Shown: positions 21,301 to 34,700 of the stretch, piece by piece
Numbering within the stretch: position 1 is the stretch's first letter
How the letters are laid out: every line of letters begins with the position of its first letter
Assembly: GCA_947034895.1 (NCBI GenBank)
Contig: OX344764.1
Span: 41,728,935-41,792,934 of the forward strand
Reading direction: 5' to 3'
From: Rhytidiadelphus loreus
Lineage: Eukaryota; Streptophyta; Bryopsida; Hypnales; Hylocomiaceae
Length of the DNA stretch: 64,000 nucleotides
The notes under the pieces: model-generated
Told to the model about the DNA's origin: nothing
Database searches by the model: none
What the model saw: the letters and a program-made list of their open reading frames with translations, nothing else
Translations under genes and position numbers: made by a program

Positions 21301-24300
21301 TCACCCCCTACACATGAGGTACTTTTCACCCTCAGCACTCAAGTTCAGAAATATACACCACTAATATAATTTTGCCCACAATGTCCTTGCTCCTGTTTGA
21401 CTTGGAATAGGGATCGTTTACCTTAGCACAACTGCACCCAAAAGGCTTGTTGTATGTATATATGTATGTATGTCGGTGCAGTCCTCCTTACATACAAAAA
21501 AATGACATCATTTCGAAAAGAATTTTTTTTTCTTCTATCCCAATGAACGCCCTCACATGTACCTTACTATTTTATTTTTCCAATTTCCTTGAGTCAAGGA
21601 AGAACCAAAAGGCCGACCAACTCTATCACTGTACCTTTCACAACTCTTCTGTGCCCAATAGCACATTAAAGAAATCCAAAATAAAAACAACAACTATTGG
21701 ACGAGAAACACAGAAAAAGTCAGACTGCCAATCCACGGCAGGGCTGGCACGTATCACGGAGATTTGGAATTGAATTGAAAGAAAAGAATTAGTGTCGCTT
21801 CCCAAAAATCCAACCAAACATTCAGCAAGTAAATTAATAAAAGCCAATGCCTGGGATTTAAATATTATTTATTTATGTAGTTTCAATAGTCAAAGTACTA
21901 TTGAGTGAAATAAGGGTTTTTTTTGTTTAATTTTTCTTTTTTATAGAACAAATGGACAATTTCCATTGATAAGGGAAACGATACATCAAATAAGATTTCC
22001 ATGGTTGATGCTCATGATTGGTTTATTTTGTCCTATGCATATTCACGCCCCCCCGCCAGGCCAAGAAATGTCCCATTCAGAAGGAGTGGGGTGAAATGAC
22101 CACCTTGCTTGTTCCAGAGGGAAAGTGCTGGAATTTTTTATTTGTCATGCATGATAAAATTTGCAAAATTTGATTTAGAAGCCCCAAATTAGTTACGAAA
22201 GGTGTAGAAGACAATTTTACCTCTAATAAAAGGACCAAGGCCTTTTCTCTGCCAAAAAACATTCAAAACTGCCATTTCTTTAGCAAAAAATAAAATAAAT
22301 TAAAAAATATATTTTTTCACATCTAATCATAGGATTGTACACCTAACTAATATGAAAATGTGTGGAAAAAAATTTAGAATTTTTGACTACATAGATTGCA
22401 AGATATCTGTGTTTAAAGTGAAAAAAACAAGTTTTTCAGCACATTGTAGGACTAGATTTTTCGACTTTGAACATTTTTAACTTAAATTTTTGCACTACAA
22501 AGTTGAGAGTCTTGAGGGGGGGGGGGGGAAATCAAAAAAATTAATTTTCATTCTTAAAAACATTGTTAAATAGAAGTAGGTATGAGATTGAAGGAAAATC
22601 TAAAATATTAATATATTTTAGATGGAATTAAATTGCACTAATTCCAATATTAAGATTGTTCTAGCAAAAAAACTAAACCATGTGAAACTTTTCTTTTTTT
22701 GAAATTGCAAAAATTGCATTTAGAAATTAATCCTAAAAGTTATTTTTTTCAAGAAGATGCTCTAAGTTAATTGCCCGAAAAACAAGATTGCCCATAACTT
22801 TCTCATAACAAATCCAAATGGAATGAATCAAAGTTTTTCATATGGAAAAAAATATAATCTATAAGGAAAGAAATTTTGAATTTTTTTTTTGTTACCCCTT
22901 GTCCCTTGCTTTGAACTTATTTGGATATTCCATTTGTTTCAAAAAAAAACAAAAAAAAAACTTATTTGGATATAACTTTTGTTCTTGGTCACCAATTAAG
23001 AAAATAAATTATATTCTCACAAAGCTTATCATCTTTTCTCTCTTCAAAAAAAGTTTTGAAAAATCAAGGCAAAGTTTCATCCTGTTGATACCTGCCCAAA
23101 ATTCCGTTTGTTTCTCGAAAGGACTATGGTCCTTTAGGGGTTTAGCAAGCTCAAAATAAGGGGGGCTTTTTTTACATGAACCCTTCGAATGATTAGGGGA
23201 GGGATAAATAATGGGGTGGTTCACCCCAACCATTCAAAAGGTGGAAATATTATTTCTCATAAGCTCTTTTTGAGGCGTAAAATTTGCTTCATAAGTGATA
23301 ATGTATTTTTCACTCGATCTCATATTTCATCCATTTCTAAATAGTTTTTTTTAACATAATTCCCTCTGCCTCGGTGGTTGCCCTATACAAAACATTGATA
23401 GAAAGTTGACATGGATTTCAAAGTCTTCCAATGAGATGAGTGACTTTAGGTAAACAACTTTTGTATTACACTAAAGGATCATCAACATTAAAACATTATA
23501 GAGGATGACTTTTGTAAAAATTACATCAAATTAAAAGGACCTAAAAGTGAGGCAAAGACCAAATTAAATTAAATGAGAAGTAGAAAATGTTGGGTTGTAT
23601 AGTTATTAAAAAATAACTTCACAATAGATATGAAGAATTGAAACACCTATGTATAATTTAAAAACTCCATATAAGAAGTTCCTTCCAATTAAAATTGAAA
23701 TTCTTTTGTACCATGTTATTTGTAATTAAAAAAAATCTTAAATTCTTATTAATAAGTTCAAAGAGTTGGATACTTTGGCCTATCATACATGTATTAAAAA
23801 AATTCATAAAATTTTAATTTTAATTATATTATTGTTCTCAGAGAATATTTATTTCATATATATAATTACATTTTAAAATTCCTTGTGAAAAGGGCTACAC
23901 AAGTTTTCTACATTAAAACAAATTATATCTCTTGAGATTGGAATAAAATACATTATAAATTATTATAATAAGACAATATAATATGGGAGTTGTGTACACG
24001 GGGCGATGATGCATTGATAGTTTAAATGTAATTTTATTGATCTTTGTAATACATTATTTGATTGTATGGAAATGTGTATAAAAATACAAAAATAAAAGTT
24101 GAATGCTTCAAGAACAAATGAGGCTATCAACTAAGAGAAATGTAGGTTGTATAATAGTGATTGCATTGCAACGTATAAACAATGATTGAACAATTGATGT
24201 AAAATGAAGCTTTCAATTTTAAGTGATTGTATTATAATCTCATATATAAAAACACAAGCAAAGTACATCAATTCAAGTACTACAAAGTTGGAGTACTTTA

Positions 24301-24531
24301 AGTTATTGTATTGCAATCTATAAACACAAAAACATATTTGAATGAGACTCAAATATAGTGAATCTACCCCACTAAAACTAAAATAGGATTTGTTGTGAAA
24401 ATGTTTATAATTGGATACATTGAATTGCCTTCTTTCATTGCTAGGCCTATCTTAAATTTTTTAAGATATCATATCATTGAATTGCTTTGATGATAGGAAA
24501 TGTTGTACACTTATAAATTGACATTCTACAA
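18391..24531. other. 6-kb AT-rich repeat desert
   Basis: No gene found. It contains dispersed repeat fragments: a block at 19255-19385 that recurs at about 38675-38820; a family block near 22797-22840 (AACTTTCTCATAACAAATCC-like, also near 17703, 18057, 44605 and 48000); and a TTTAGGGGTTTAG end near 23140. There is a poly-G run near 22516. ORFs up to about 108 codons (for example 21447-21773) show no family features. Confidence 0.5.
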
Positions 24532-24943
24532 TAACGCATTCAGCTAGATTTTTGAAGATTAGAGTAACTGTCACTTTTACAGCAATCTGTTTGACTTGAA
24601 GTGACTGTAGCACACAATCCATCAGTCAAATCACAAAGAACTCGAACAACTAAACTACTATGAAAGTATAACGCATTCGGCTAGATTTTCGAAGATTAGA
24701 GCAACTGTCATTTTTTCAGCAATCCGTTTGACTTGAAGTGACTGTAGCACTCAATCCATTAGTCAAATCACAAAAACTTGAACAACTAAACTACTATGAA
24801 AGTATAATGCATTCAGTTAGATTTTGGAAGATTAGAGTAACTGTCACTTTCATAGCAATCCGTTTGACTTTAAGTGACTGCAACACACAATCCATCAGTC
24901 AAATCGCAAAGAACTTGAACAAGCTAAAGTACTATGAAAGTGC
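24532..24943. repeat. 137-bp tandem repeat, three copies
   Basis: Copies start TAACGCATTCAGCTAGATTT (24532), TAACGCATTCGGCTAGATTT (24669) and TAATGCATTCAGTTAGATTT (24805) and end with ACTATGAAAGT. They are highly similar along their length. The array lies about 0.8-1.2 kb upstream of the DCL1 start codon. Confidence 0.93.
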
Positions 24944-25713
24944 CAACTAGGAATACTTCAACGGACTACTGTGATCCAAAGCAAAGTTATATGGTAACAA
25001 CACAAGCAAACACAACTTTCTTAAGAAACAAAGGGTAGGGAGGTTGAAGAACTAAAGTAAAATGAACTCAATTCTTTAAATACCCCCTATTGAGGTTGAA
25101 CAAATCTAGTTCATTAAATTAAAGTAAAAAATAATAAAGACAACGGAGAATAAATCAAGCTATGAGTTGATGTTTTAGAATGTTCAAACTAAACCATAAA
25201 TTTATTAATTATATTTCAAAATAAATCATGAACTAATTGAATTATTTTATATGTGCACAATCTATTCACTTCACCTTCTCCACCCCTTTCATTTGCAAAC
25301 CAAAAAGGCCCCCCCAACTGAGGGGTATCAACCCTCTAACAGGACAAGGATTACCATATAAACGATGCGTATGCAATTGGCAGTGACGGCTTTCCGCCTC
25401 TTTCGCCTCATTCAAGCGAGATATACAAAGACGTAGAGCCGCATCCCGGTCAGCAACCAAAGGTCGTTCGTCACATCCATTGGATATAGATCACCGTCCA
25501 TCGGTCGGTGATCGTCGAAGAAGCTCTTCGTAAGCTTGCACGCCATAGCTGAAGGGAGGAGAAGGAGGCAGAAGGGGAGGAGCTGCAAGCGCAGGGAGCT
25601 TGCATCGCTCGCCGTGTGCGCTCTCTTCTTCGGAAGAAGAAGCACTTGAGATTGCATTACATGATTGTGAGGTTCTCGGGGGAAACGGTTTGATTGGATT
25701 CGTGCGTGGATTG
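24944..25713 (+). promoter_or_regulatory. Upstream region and 5' leader of DCL1
   Basis: Composition shifts from AT-rich to GC-rich at about 25270. CATATAAAC near 25354 could be a TATA element. A purine-rich stretch (25550-25585) precedes the coding region. The DCL1 frame is open back to a TAG at 25546-25548, but the first in-frame ATG is 25714. Leader boundaries are inferred only. Confidence 0.4.
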
Positions 25714-28700
25714 ATGGAGCGTGTGCGCGGCGAGGACGGTGGGAGAGATCGCAAGCGTGGTGGAGGGGATGAAATTGGACGCCGCGGACGCGACGAGCGC
25801 GCGGAGGACAAATATGACCGTCGCAAGAGAAGTCGCGAGGAGACTATTAACAATGGAGGGAGAGGAGGTTCTGTGGTGGAGAGGTCGGATCGGGAGGTGA
25901 GTAGGAGGAGCAGCGGGGACCAGCGGATGATTTCTAGGTCTAGGTCAAGGTCGCGAGAGCGGGAGAGGCGGGGGAGGTCGGAGGAGGATTACGATGAGTA
26001 CTCTGACCGCGATGGCAAACGGAGGCGGTATCATCGCGAATTCGGGACTCGTGGCAACGGGCGCGAGAGGTTGTGGATTGGTTCCAACCGGGATTGCGCT
26101 GAGCGGCGCTCGCGCGCGTTGCCTTGCCGCGATCGGGGAAGGGAGAGAGAGCGACCGCGCGTCGGAGGGAAGGAGAAGGAGAAGGAGAAGGCGAAGGAAG
26201 TGGATGTCGTGACGGAGGAGAAAGAGGGAGAGGAGAAAGCGAGAACGTATCAGCTGGAAGTGCTGGCGCAAGCTAAGGTGAAGAACACTATTGCATTTCT
26301 AGAGACAGGCGCGGGGAAGACGCTGATTGCTGTGCTGTTGATGAAAGAGAAGCATAAGTTGTTGCGGGAGCAGGGGAAGCGCATGCTCGCCGTCTTTCTT
26401 GTCCCGAAAGTACCACTTGTCTACCAGGTACTTTAAATTTTGTCAATCTCTTTTTTAAGAAATGAACAAATTTTCTGAAATTGTTTCTTTGTAAGTGGAA
26501 TTGTTTGAGTTTTAAATTGCTTCTAATGAAGCTCTGACACGGTTCATAGGTTTACTGATGATTCAGTGGTCGAGGCTTTCCCCTTGGGCGATTTGAATTT
26601 GAATTTGAATTTGCCTACGTTTCTTCGAGTTTGCCTGTGAGAGGGAGAGTTTTTGGAAATGAAAATTACATCAATAGACGATTCCCTTCTTTTTAACGAA
26701 TATTGTGAATTTTTTCGTTGCGAGTAAAAATTGTTTGAGTTTTAGATTGCTGCTATTGAAGCTTAGGCTCGATACGTCCGGTTTCTTGAGATTTAGAGGT
26801 GGAGCCTCCCTTCTTGGTTTCGCTTTCTATTTCATTTTGCTCAGTTTTTGTGTGTTTGTGTTGGAATGGGACGCTTTTTGAGAATATTCTGATTCTTATA
26901 TAATTTCTGAATCTTGCAGCAAGCAGAGGTGATTCGTACTAGCACAAAGTTTACCGTTGGTCATTATTGCGGAGAGATGGGCCAAGACTTCTGGGATGCT
27001 CGAAGGTGGCAGCGAGAATTCGATACTAAAGATGTAGTTTATTCTGTCCCTTGGTTTCTTTATCTTGCGTGGGTCTTTTCCATGTGTTATGATTTACTTT
27101 CTCTGCAGTTTTCTAGCTTTCTGCAATTGCTTTTAAAGGTTGTGCCTTGGATCTGATAGGAACTATGTTTTCTTCAGGTTTTCGTGATGACCGCACAGAT
27201 TCTCTTGAACATTCTTAGGCACAGCATTGTGAGAATGGAATCGATTCACCTACTCGTTCTAGATGAGTGCCACCATGCAGTGAAGAAGCATCCCTACTCA
27301 TTGGTTATGTCCGAGTTCTACCATATTTCTTCTAAAGATAGGCGACCCTGTGTCTTTGGAATGACAGCATCGCCTGTGAATCTGAAAGGTATGTATTCAT
27401 TAGACACTTCAGACTTTCTATGATTATGCTAACACATTATGTGGGGCATATTGCTTCAGATTCGGATATTACTGGAAATGAGTAATTTGTCACCTCTAGC
27501 GTTGCTTTATCGGTTTATTCTTCTCTCTCTAAGACACGTGCATGCTTGTTTCCTTTCGGTTGGGCAGGCGTGTCGAACCAGGAAGACTGTGCAATAAAGA
27601 TTCGAAATTTAGAAAGTAAACTGGATTCAATTGTGTGTACGATCAAGGATCGCGAAGAGCTTGAGAAGTATGTACCCATGCCTTCAGAAACAATGGTCGT
27701 GTATGATAAACCGGCCTTGTTTCTCTCATTGCGCGACGAGATAAAGCAGATGGAGGCCACTGTAGAGGAAGCTGCTAACGCAAGTGCCAAGCGCAGCAAA
27801 TGGAGATTCATGGGCGCCCGGGACGCTGGTGCGAAAGAGGAGTTGCGGCTCGTTTATGGTGTTGCGGAAAGGACAGAAAGCGATGGTGCAGCTAGTCTTG
27901 CTCAAAAACTTAGGGCCATAATTTACACACTTGACGAATTGGGTCCATGGTGTGCTTACAAGGTTTCCCTAAATTATTTAACGACTCTACGCAACGATGA
28001 GAGGATTCAGAACCACCAATTAGACGTGAAGTTTCAAGAGAAATACTTGGAAAAAGTTTGTGGTCTCTTGCGTTGCGAGCTACGTGAAGGTGCCGTAGGC
28101 AGTAAAGATGCGGCTGAAAATGGAGAATCTGCAGATGTTGAGAGCGACAAGGTTCAAGACGCCATGGATGTCGAAGAAGGGGAGCTCCCTGATTCTCAAG
28201 GTGAGTAGATAATCTTTCTCATGTCTGAATGGAATGCATGCATCCTATCTGAATGAAGGATGACTATCCCGTTGTTCCTTGTTTTTCCTGATTCCTGATC
28301 TTGAATAGTTTAATGGTTGCTCACTTGTACCTGACTGGCGAGTGTGGGTGTGCGTCAATGCAGTGGTATCAGTGGGCGAACATATAGATGAGATTCTTGG
28401 AGCTGCCGTAGCTGATGGAAAAGTGACTCCGAAAGTGCAGTCCTTAGTGAAAATTTTGCTGAAGTATCAGCATACCGATGACTTCCGGGCAATCATATTT
28501 GTGGAGCGGGTAGTTGCAGCACAGATTTTGCCCAAGGTGCAGTGCAACATACAGGCTAATTATGTAACACTATGAGATATTTAAGTCTTCCTCTTGCTTG
28601 TGATCGGATTGCGTTAGCAGATGAAGTTCGCAGTTTGGCTAAGGGAACCTATGCAGTCCTCTATTTGTGGTGTGCATTAAATGCAATATCTGTAGGGAGG

Positions 28701-31700
28701 TTTTGTCGGACGTCGATGCTAGCAATGATGGTGGCAATCTTGGTAGAGAGTCTGAAAACTTTCGAAGTTGTCGATCCGTTTTTTAACACTTCTTGTTTCA
28801 TGTGTTGCCTCTTGTATGGTTATATATGGGACTCAAAGAGGAAAGGGTCTGATTGGGTGGCATGCTATGCAGGTCTTCGCAGAATTGCCTTCACTGAAGT
28901 TTGTGAAGTGTGCCAGTCTGATTGGGCATAACAACAACCAGGATATGCGGACACGTCAGATGCAGGAGACTATTTCCAAATTTCGAGATGGACGGGTGTG
29001 CTATAACCTTGGTCCACTATGGCTTTCCTGCGTGCATTGCTTTGTTTGAGATTATGTGACTCATGACCTTTTGGATTACTAGGTATTCTTTGATTACAAA
29101 GGCCTTAATTCCTAGTATGAGCTGAGTTAAGACCCCTGTGATCAGTGATGACCTAGTTGCCCAATTGGGTACACTCTCTTCGCAAGGCTTCCCCTCGGAC
29201 TGTTCTGAATTTCTGGGTATCCAGGTTTGGTGCTTCATCGTAAGGCTAATGTTGGATTTGCAAGCACTTCTGGGGACTGCGCTACATATATGTTCACCTC
29301 TTTGTGATAGTGAACCTGCAAGGAATATATTTGTCACGAAAGGGTTACGGTTCTTCTGTGTGCTGGTTCTATTCTCGTCGGCTAGGAAGAATGGTTTCTA
29401 GACACTTAGGTGCAAGTAGACAACGTTGCTGGCACGCTTTCGATCTCGATCTCGATTTCGATCTGGGGTCAAGCGTCGTTTTGCATACATTTGAGATGCT
29501 TCCGATGAATTTTTCTGAATGATCGTCAACATAGTTATTCTTGGTAAGGCTGAATTATTTTAGTGGGAATGTTTGTCGTTCTCGTGGTGCAAAGTGGTAA
29601 AATGGACTGCTGAGTTGACTCTGGAAAACTTCTTAACAGACTTCGTTGTATCTAACAGTGAAAGTTGGTTGAGGTAGGTAACGTTGCTGGTGGCTACAAG
29701 TGTGGCCGAGGAGGGGTTAGATATTCGACAGTGTAATGTGGTCATCCGATTTGATCTTGCCAAAACTGTGCTAGCCTACATTCAGTCTCGTGGTCGTGCT
29801 CGGAAGCCGGGCTCAGATTACATTCTAATGCTTGAAAGGTACGTTGATTGATCTTTAACTTTGGGCCACATTCTCAACGTTCAGGAGGGAACGATGTTAA
29901 CGCTCCTGTAATCTACACGTAATTGTATATATCTGATGTGCCAGAATTGTTTCTCTGAAATCTTTAGGTCTTCTTTCAGAACGTTGTTTCCTTCTTAACC
30001 CTTAATGACCCAAGGAGTCTTGGACAAAATTTAAATGTGCTATAAAATACTTCTTTCATAAGTTTTCTGAGGTTTTCACCAAAAGAGATTGTGTTATGCA
30101 TTCTGAATAGAGATAAATTATGTAGACGCTCAAATTTGGAAATATATTTTTGGTAGTTGTCAAATCAGTTTCAGTGTATTTCACTTTGATAATTCAATCG
30201 AAACACAATCTATATATTTAGCATTGGATTTTTTTTAATTCGCTAAAATTCATCTACATTAATAACCAAAAAATAAACTTGATCATGAAAACATAGTTAC
30301 TTTCCCGTAAAAGTAACTTTGTAACACTTGAAAAGTATTTTACACGTTCTCTTCATTAATTTATTAAAAAAGATTAGGCAATAGCAATCCAATGTTTATT
30401 ACACCTATTCAATGATAATCCATTTTATTGTCCATTATAAAATTGAGATTTGGGGAAAACGTTGAGATCTTGGAAGAGTTGCCCGAGAAGTGCTTCCAGA
30501 AGTGGGGCTGCGGCCACAAAATGGTTGCGCGGGTCACTAGGCTTCAATAGGCTCTGTTGAACGTACTAATATTGAATTTTCGGCCTGCTTGGATTATGAT
30601 GAACTATGGTCTTCTTGTAGGTTATAAATATCCAGTCACGTCATTTCCAGACTCCCGTTTGTTCTCTGTCTTGTGATGGAGATCGAGTAGATTGGAAGTT
30701 GTGATGCTGTGACGCTTTGATGCTTTGATGCTGTGACAATGACTATGTAGGCTTTAGCGATAGTCTAATGTGACGATTTCCTTACAGAGCCAACCTGCAA
30801 CACGAGGCCTTTCTGCGGAATGCAAAAAACAGCGAGGAGACCCTGAGGAAAGAGGCAATTGAAAGAACTGATCTGGGCGAGAAACGGGAGAGTGCGATTT
30901 TAGCCTCCATTGATGTAGGGGAAGGGGAGATTTATCAGGTGCCGGCCACTGGGGCAGTAGTGAGCATGAACTCGGCTGTAGGTCTTGTGCACTTCTACTG
31001 CTCCCAGCTCCCTAGTGACAGGTACTCGTGTAATCCCAGAAACTCTACTTGTTGCCAATTTTAGTGCTTATACTCAATTCTTTGTTCCTGGATAGGAAGG
31101 TCTCGCTGTGCTGAAGTGATCCGAGGGTCATGTAGGTACTCAATCTTGCGCCCCGAGTTTATCATGAGCAAGCATGAGGGTCAAGGGGGTGTAAGATACT
31201 CTTGCAAGCTGCAGTTACCTTGCAACGCTCCACTAGAGACGGTGGAAGGCCCAGAATGTAGTTCCATTCGAGCAGCGCAGCAGGTAGGCTATTTTGATGG
31301 TTTTGTTTTAATTTTTTGTATTGTTGATTAACCATTACACATGATTTCATACATTGCACTCGAATAGACACTATCGGTACCATCTTCATTATAGTGCAGG
31401 TCCTTAGAGGTCTGGTCCATGCTCCCAGTAGGAGTTCCTTTCATGGGTTTATAATGTCCAATGTAATGAATCGACTTCGTGGGTCAGGTTGTGTGCTTGG
31501 ATGCATGTAAGAAACTTCACGAGATGGGTGCATTTACGGACATGTTATTGCCTGACAAAGGGAGTGGGGAAGAAGCTCAGAAGTTGGAGGGTAGTGAAGA
31601 GGGAGAGCCTCTTCCTGGCACATCCCGCCATCGAGAGTATTATCCAGAGGGCATTGCGGACATCCTGAAGGCAAGGAGGAGTTTTTATTTCATTTATTAC

Positions 31701-34700
31701 TTTTTCAGATTATGGCTTGGAACTGATTATTATGGGTTCCTGATGTACTATTGTTTCAAATCCAAATTTAATTTCTGTCCCAATATCTGCAGTTTGAACT
31801 CATTTGCCGATGCACCTACATTTTCTATCTACATTCATGATTACGTTCATGTTGAGAGCCGTTCTGCTTAAGTTTGTATTTAAGCCTCCAGTCAGGCATC
31901 GTTTGAATCCAATACGTAAGGCAGACAAACTGCAAGTTGCTAGCTGCCGTATACCGTCTCTAAATGTCTCAGCTTTCTTCTCTTTTATATTTTGCGCGAA
32001 ATGTCCCTTGCCAATCGGTTAAGTTGCTATCCGTGACAGGGCGATTGGATTGTAGCCGATAAAGATGCTGATTCAAAACTCGGCGGCAAGGTGCTCGTAT
32101 TCATGTACAAAGTTAAATGTGAAAATATTGGTGTCTCCAAAGATAGCCTTCTGACTGAGACATCGGATTTTGCCATACTTGTCGGCCAAGAGCTTCAAAA
32201 TGAGGTAAACTTTTTCTTACCTTCTTTGGCACAATATCTCTATTTATCGAACTTGTAAAGACTTTCTGGATCTTTGACTCTTTGGATCTTTGATTTAATT
32301 GGAAAATCGTAAATATTAGCAGACTATTCGGAAAGTTGAGAGTGCATTGCTGATTTTTCATTCTTAATATGAAGGTCTTTCCGAAGTTTAGCCCCATTGA
32401 TTTAGGAAATAAATTGTCTCTTTTTTGGCGCATGATATAATGTTGGGTACTCGTCTATTGAAAGTGCTGGGATCTAAATGCAGGTGTTAACGATGGCAAT
32501 GGATCTTTTTGTTGCACGGACAATGACCACCAGAGCGTCACTTGAGTTCTGTGGTGCCTTGGATTTGAGCCTACCTCAGGTAATATAGCTCTCTCTTCCT
32601 TGATCCTGTTTCCTGCGCTGTGCTGAAATGATGTCTATGCTCACACCCTGGGATAGGAACAACGTCGACTGTATCACGAACTGTTTGCGGGTATGTTGGT
32701 GGGGTGATTTAAGGAGAAAATCTTTTGACCTCAAACGTTTAAGGCAATAGTACCACTTCCCTTTTATTAATCTCGTTACATACTATATAAGAATGAGCTT
32801 TAATACTCTTAAACAGAACTACGGCCGAACGATATTTTTTTCTATATTGTAAGAGAACGCGTACCATTCCATCAGGTTACTTGCTGCCACACTTCGCTTT
32901 GATGTCAAGTATCAGGTCGTTCTTGTTGTATGCAGGATGTTTGGAAATTTATTCTGTTACGTGAGCAGCTAACTTTGCGAACTATACTCAACGTATAGTT
33001 TCATATTTCTTGATGAGCAAGGGTACGCTAGTTCAGCTCACCCGGACTAATAATCTGGTGTATCCTAATGAAAATTACTTGTCTATTAGACGAACTCTGA
33101 ATGTTTTCTTCTACATTATCTGTTAAATGAACTTTAAGATCCGCTTTTGATGATATTCTGTCCACGCAATAACGCGTAGTCCTTGGTAACGATTCCTTTT
33201 GAAAAAGAAAATACTTGCCATCTGGATTTATGGACAGAATGTAACGTTTTATGACAGTTTATCTCCAAGAGAGTTTCACTCTTGAGGATCTAACTAGGGA
33301 TGATTGTTTTCTTTGTGGAACTGAAATTGTTGAGGTGGTTGTTTTTTGCAGTTGACCGAACTGAAGAGTTTTCATGTGAGGCTGATGAGTATTGTCTTAG
33401 ACGTGAATGTCGAGCCGGCAACTACTCCATGGGATCCCGTCAAGGCATATCTCTTTGTGCCGGTTGTGCCCAAAGTTTCGTCGGATCCTATAGAATCAGT
33501 GGACTGGGACTTGGTAAAAATGACTATTGAAACAGATGCGTGGAACAATCCCCTGCAGCGCGCGCGGCCGGACGTGTACTTGGGGACCGATGAACGTGCT
33601 CTTGGTGGTGATCGTAGAGAGTACGGTTTCGGGAAACTGCGATGTGGCCTTGCCTTCGGGCAAAGGGCGCATCCGACGTATGGAATTCGTGGTGCAGTAG
33701 CCCAATTTGATGTGGTGAAAGCCACGGGTCTACTTCCTGCTCAAGATATGGTGGAGAAGACGGTCATACAGGAAGTGCCCCCGGAGGGTAAGCTTCTATT
33801 GGCGGACGGATTTATTGAAGTTGAAGGATTGGTGGGACGGATCGTCACTGCAGTGCATTCTGGAAAGAGATTTTACGTAGATGCGGTTCGCATTGATATG
33901 ACAGCCGACAGCTCCTTTCCTCAAAAGGATGGATACCTTGGTCCTCTGGAATACACATCCTACGCGGATTACTATAAGCAAAAGTAAGATTCAGAACTAT
34001 CCTTTTTTTTAAGCGAAGTTTCCTTTTGTCAAGTTTCTTGGTGAAATCCCCTCATTTGGACTCCATGGTTTTTTTTGGTGAAAGATACGATAGCCTATTC
34101 CGATGGTCAGATTTGTTGAAATGGCGAATCCTAGAGCGCCAAGGATGTGTGTTTCATATGCTCAAACTCTGGAAAGGAGTACTTTTAAGTGCCTAGAGCT
34201 CTGAAAACTCGGGTTTTGAGTTGACTAACTGAAACCTTGAGCTCTAAAGCCGAGAACTGTTATAGGTATGAGGTTCGGCTGGACTCTAGTTTTCAGTTGG
34301 GTTACTCAAAACGGATCCGGTTTCTCAAAACTATCCTCCAGATTCCGCCGTTTTAGCAAATATGGGGTTCCGGGAAACTGTTTTTTATCATGGTGATGGA
34401 TAAAATGAGTTGTGCTGTTCTTTTTTGCTACTGGTAGACGCATAGCAACTGAGTTGAATGATTTGACGCATTTTAACGGTGCCCTTGAGATTTTGCAGGT
34501 ACGGTGTCGAGTTGGTTTGCAAAAAACAACCACTTTTGAGGGGCCGTGGAGTATCCCACTGTAAAAATCTGCTGTCGCCACGCTTTGAGACCTCCGATGG
34601 TATCTCTCTCTACTTGACTCTCGCTTCTTCATAGTGCCCTGATACTCTTCTAGCAAGATTCCAGACTCAGTTTTGTTTTGGTTGAATTATCACAGCTTAA

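Noticed and set aside
21447..21847. Overlapping ORFs of about 70-108 codons
   Set aside because: Low-complexity composition and no features; both strands are open over the same stretch.
25600..25713. Longer DCL1 start at 25600
   Set aside because: The codon there is TTG. The frame is open back to 25549, but the first ATG is 25714, so I start the protein there.
28572..29522. ORFs inside the DCL1 introns
   Set aside because: They lie mostly within introns 5-6 and overlap DCL1 exons only in part; the splice chain explains the region.
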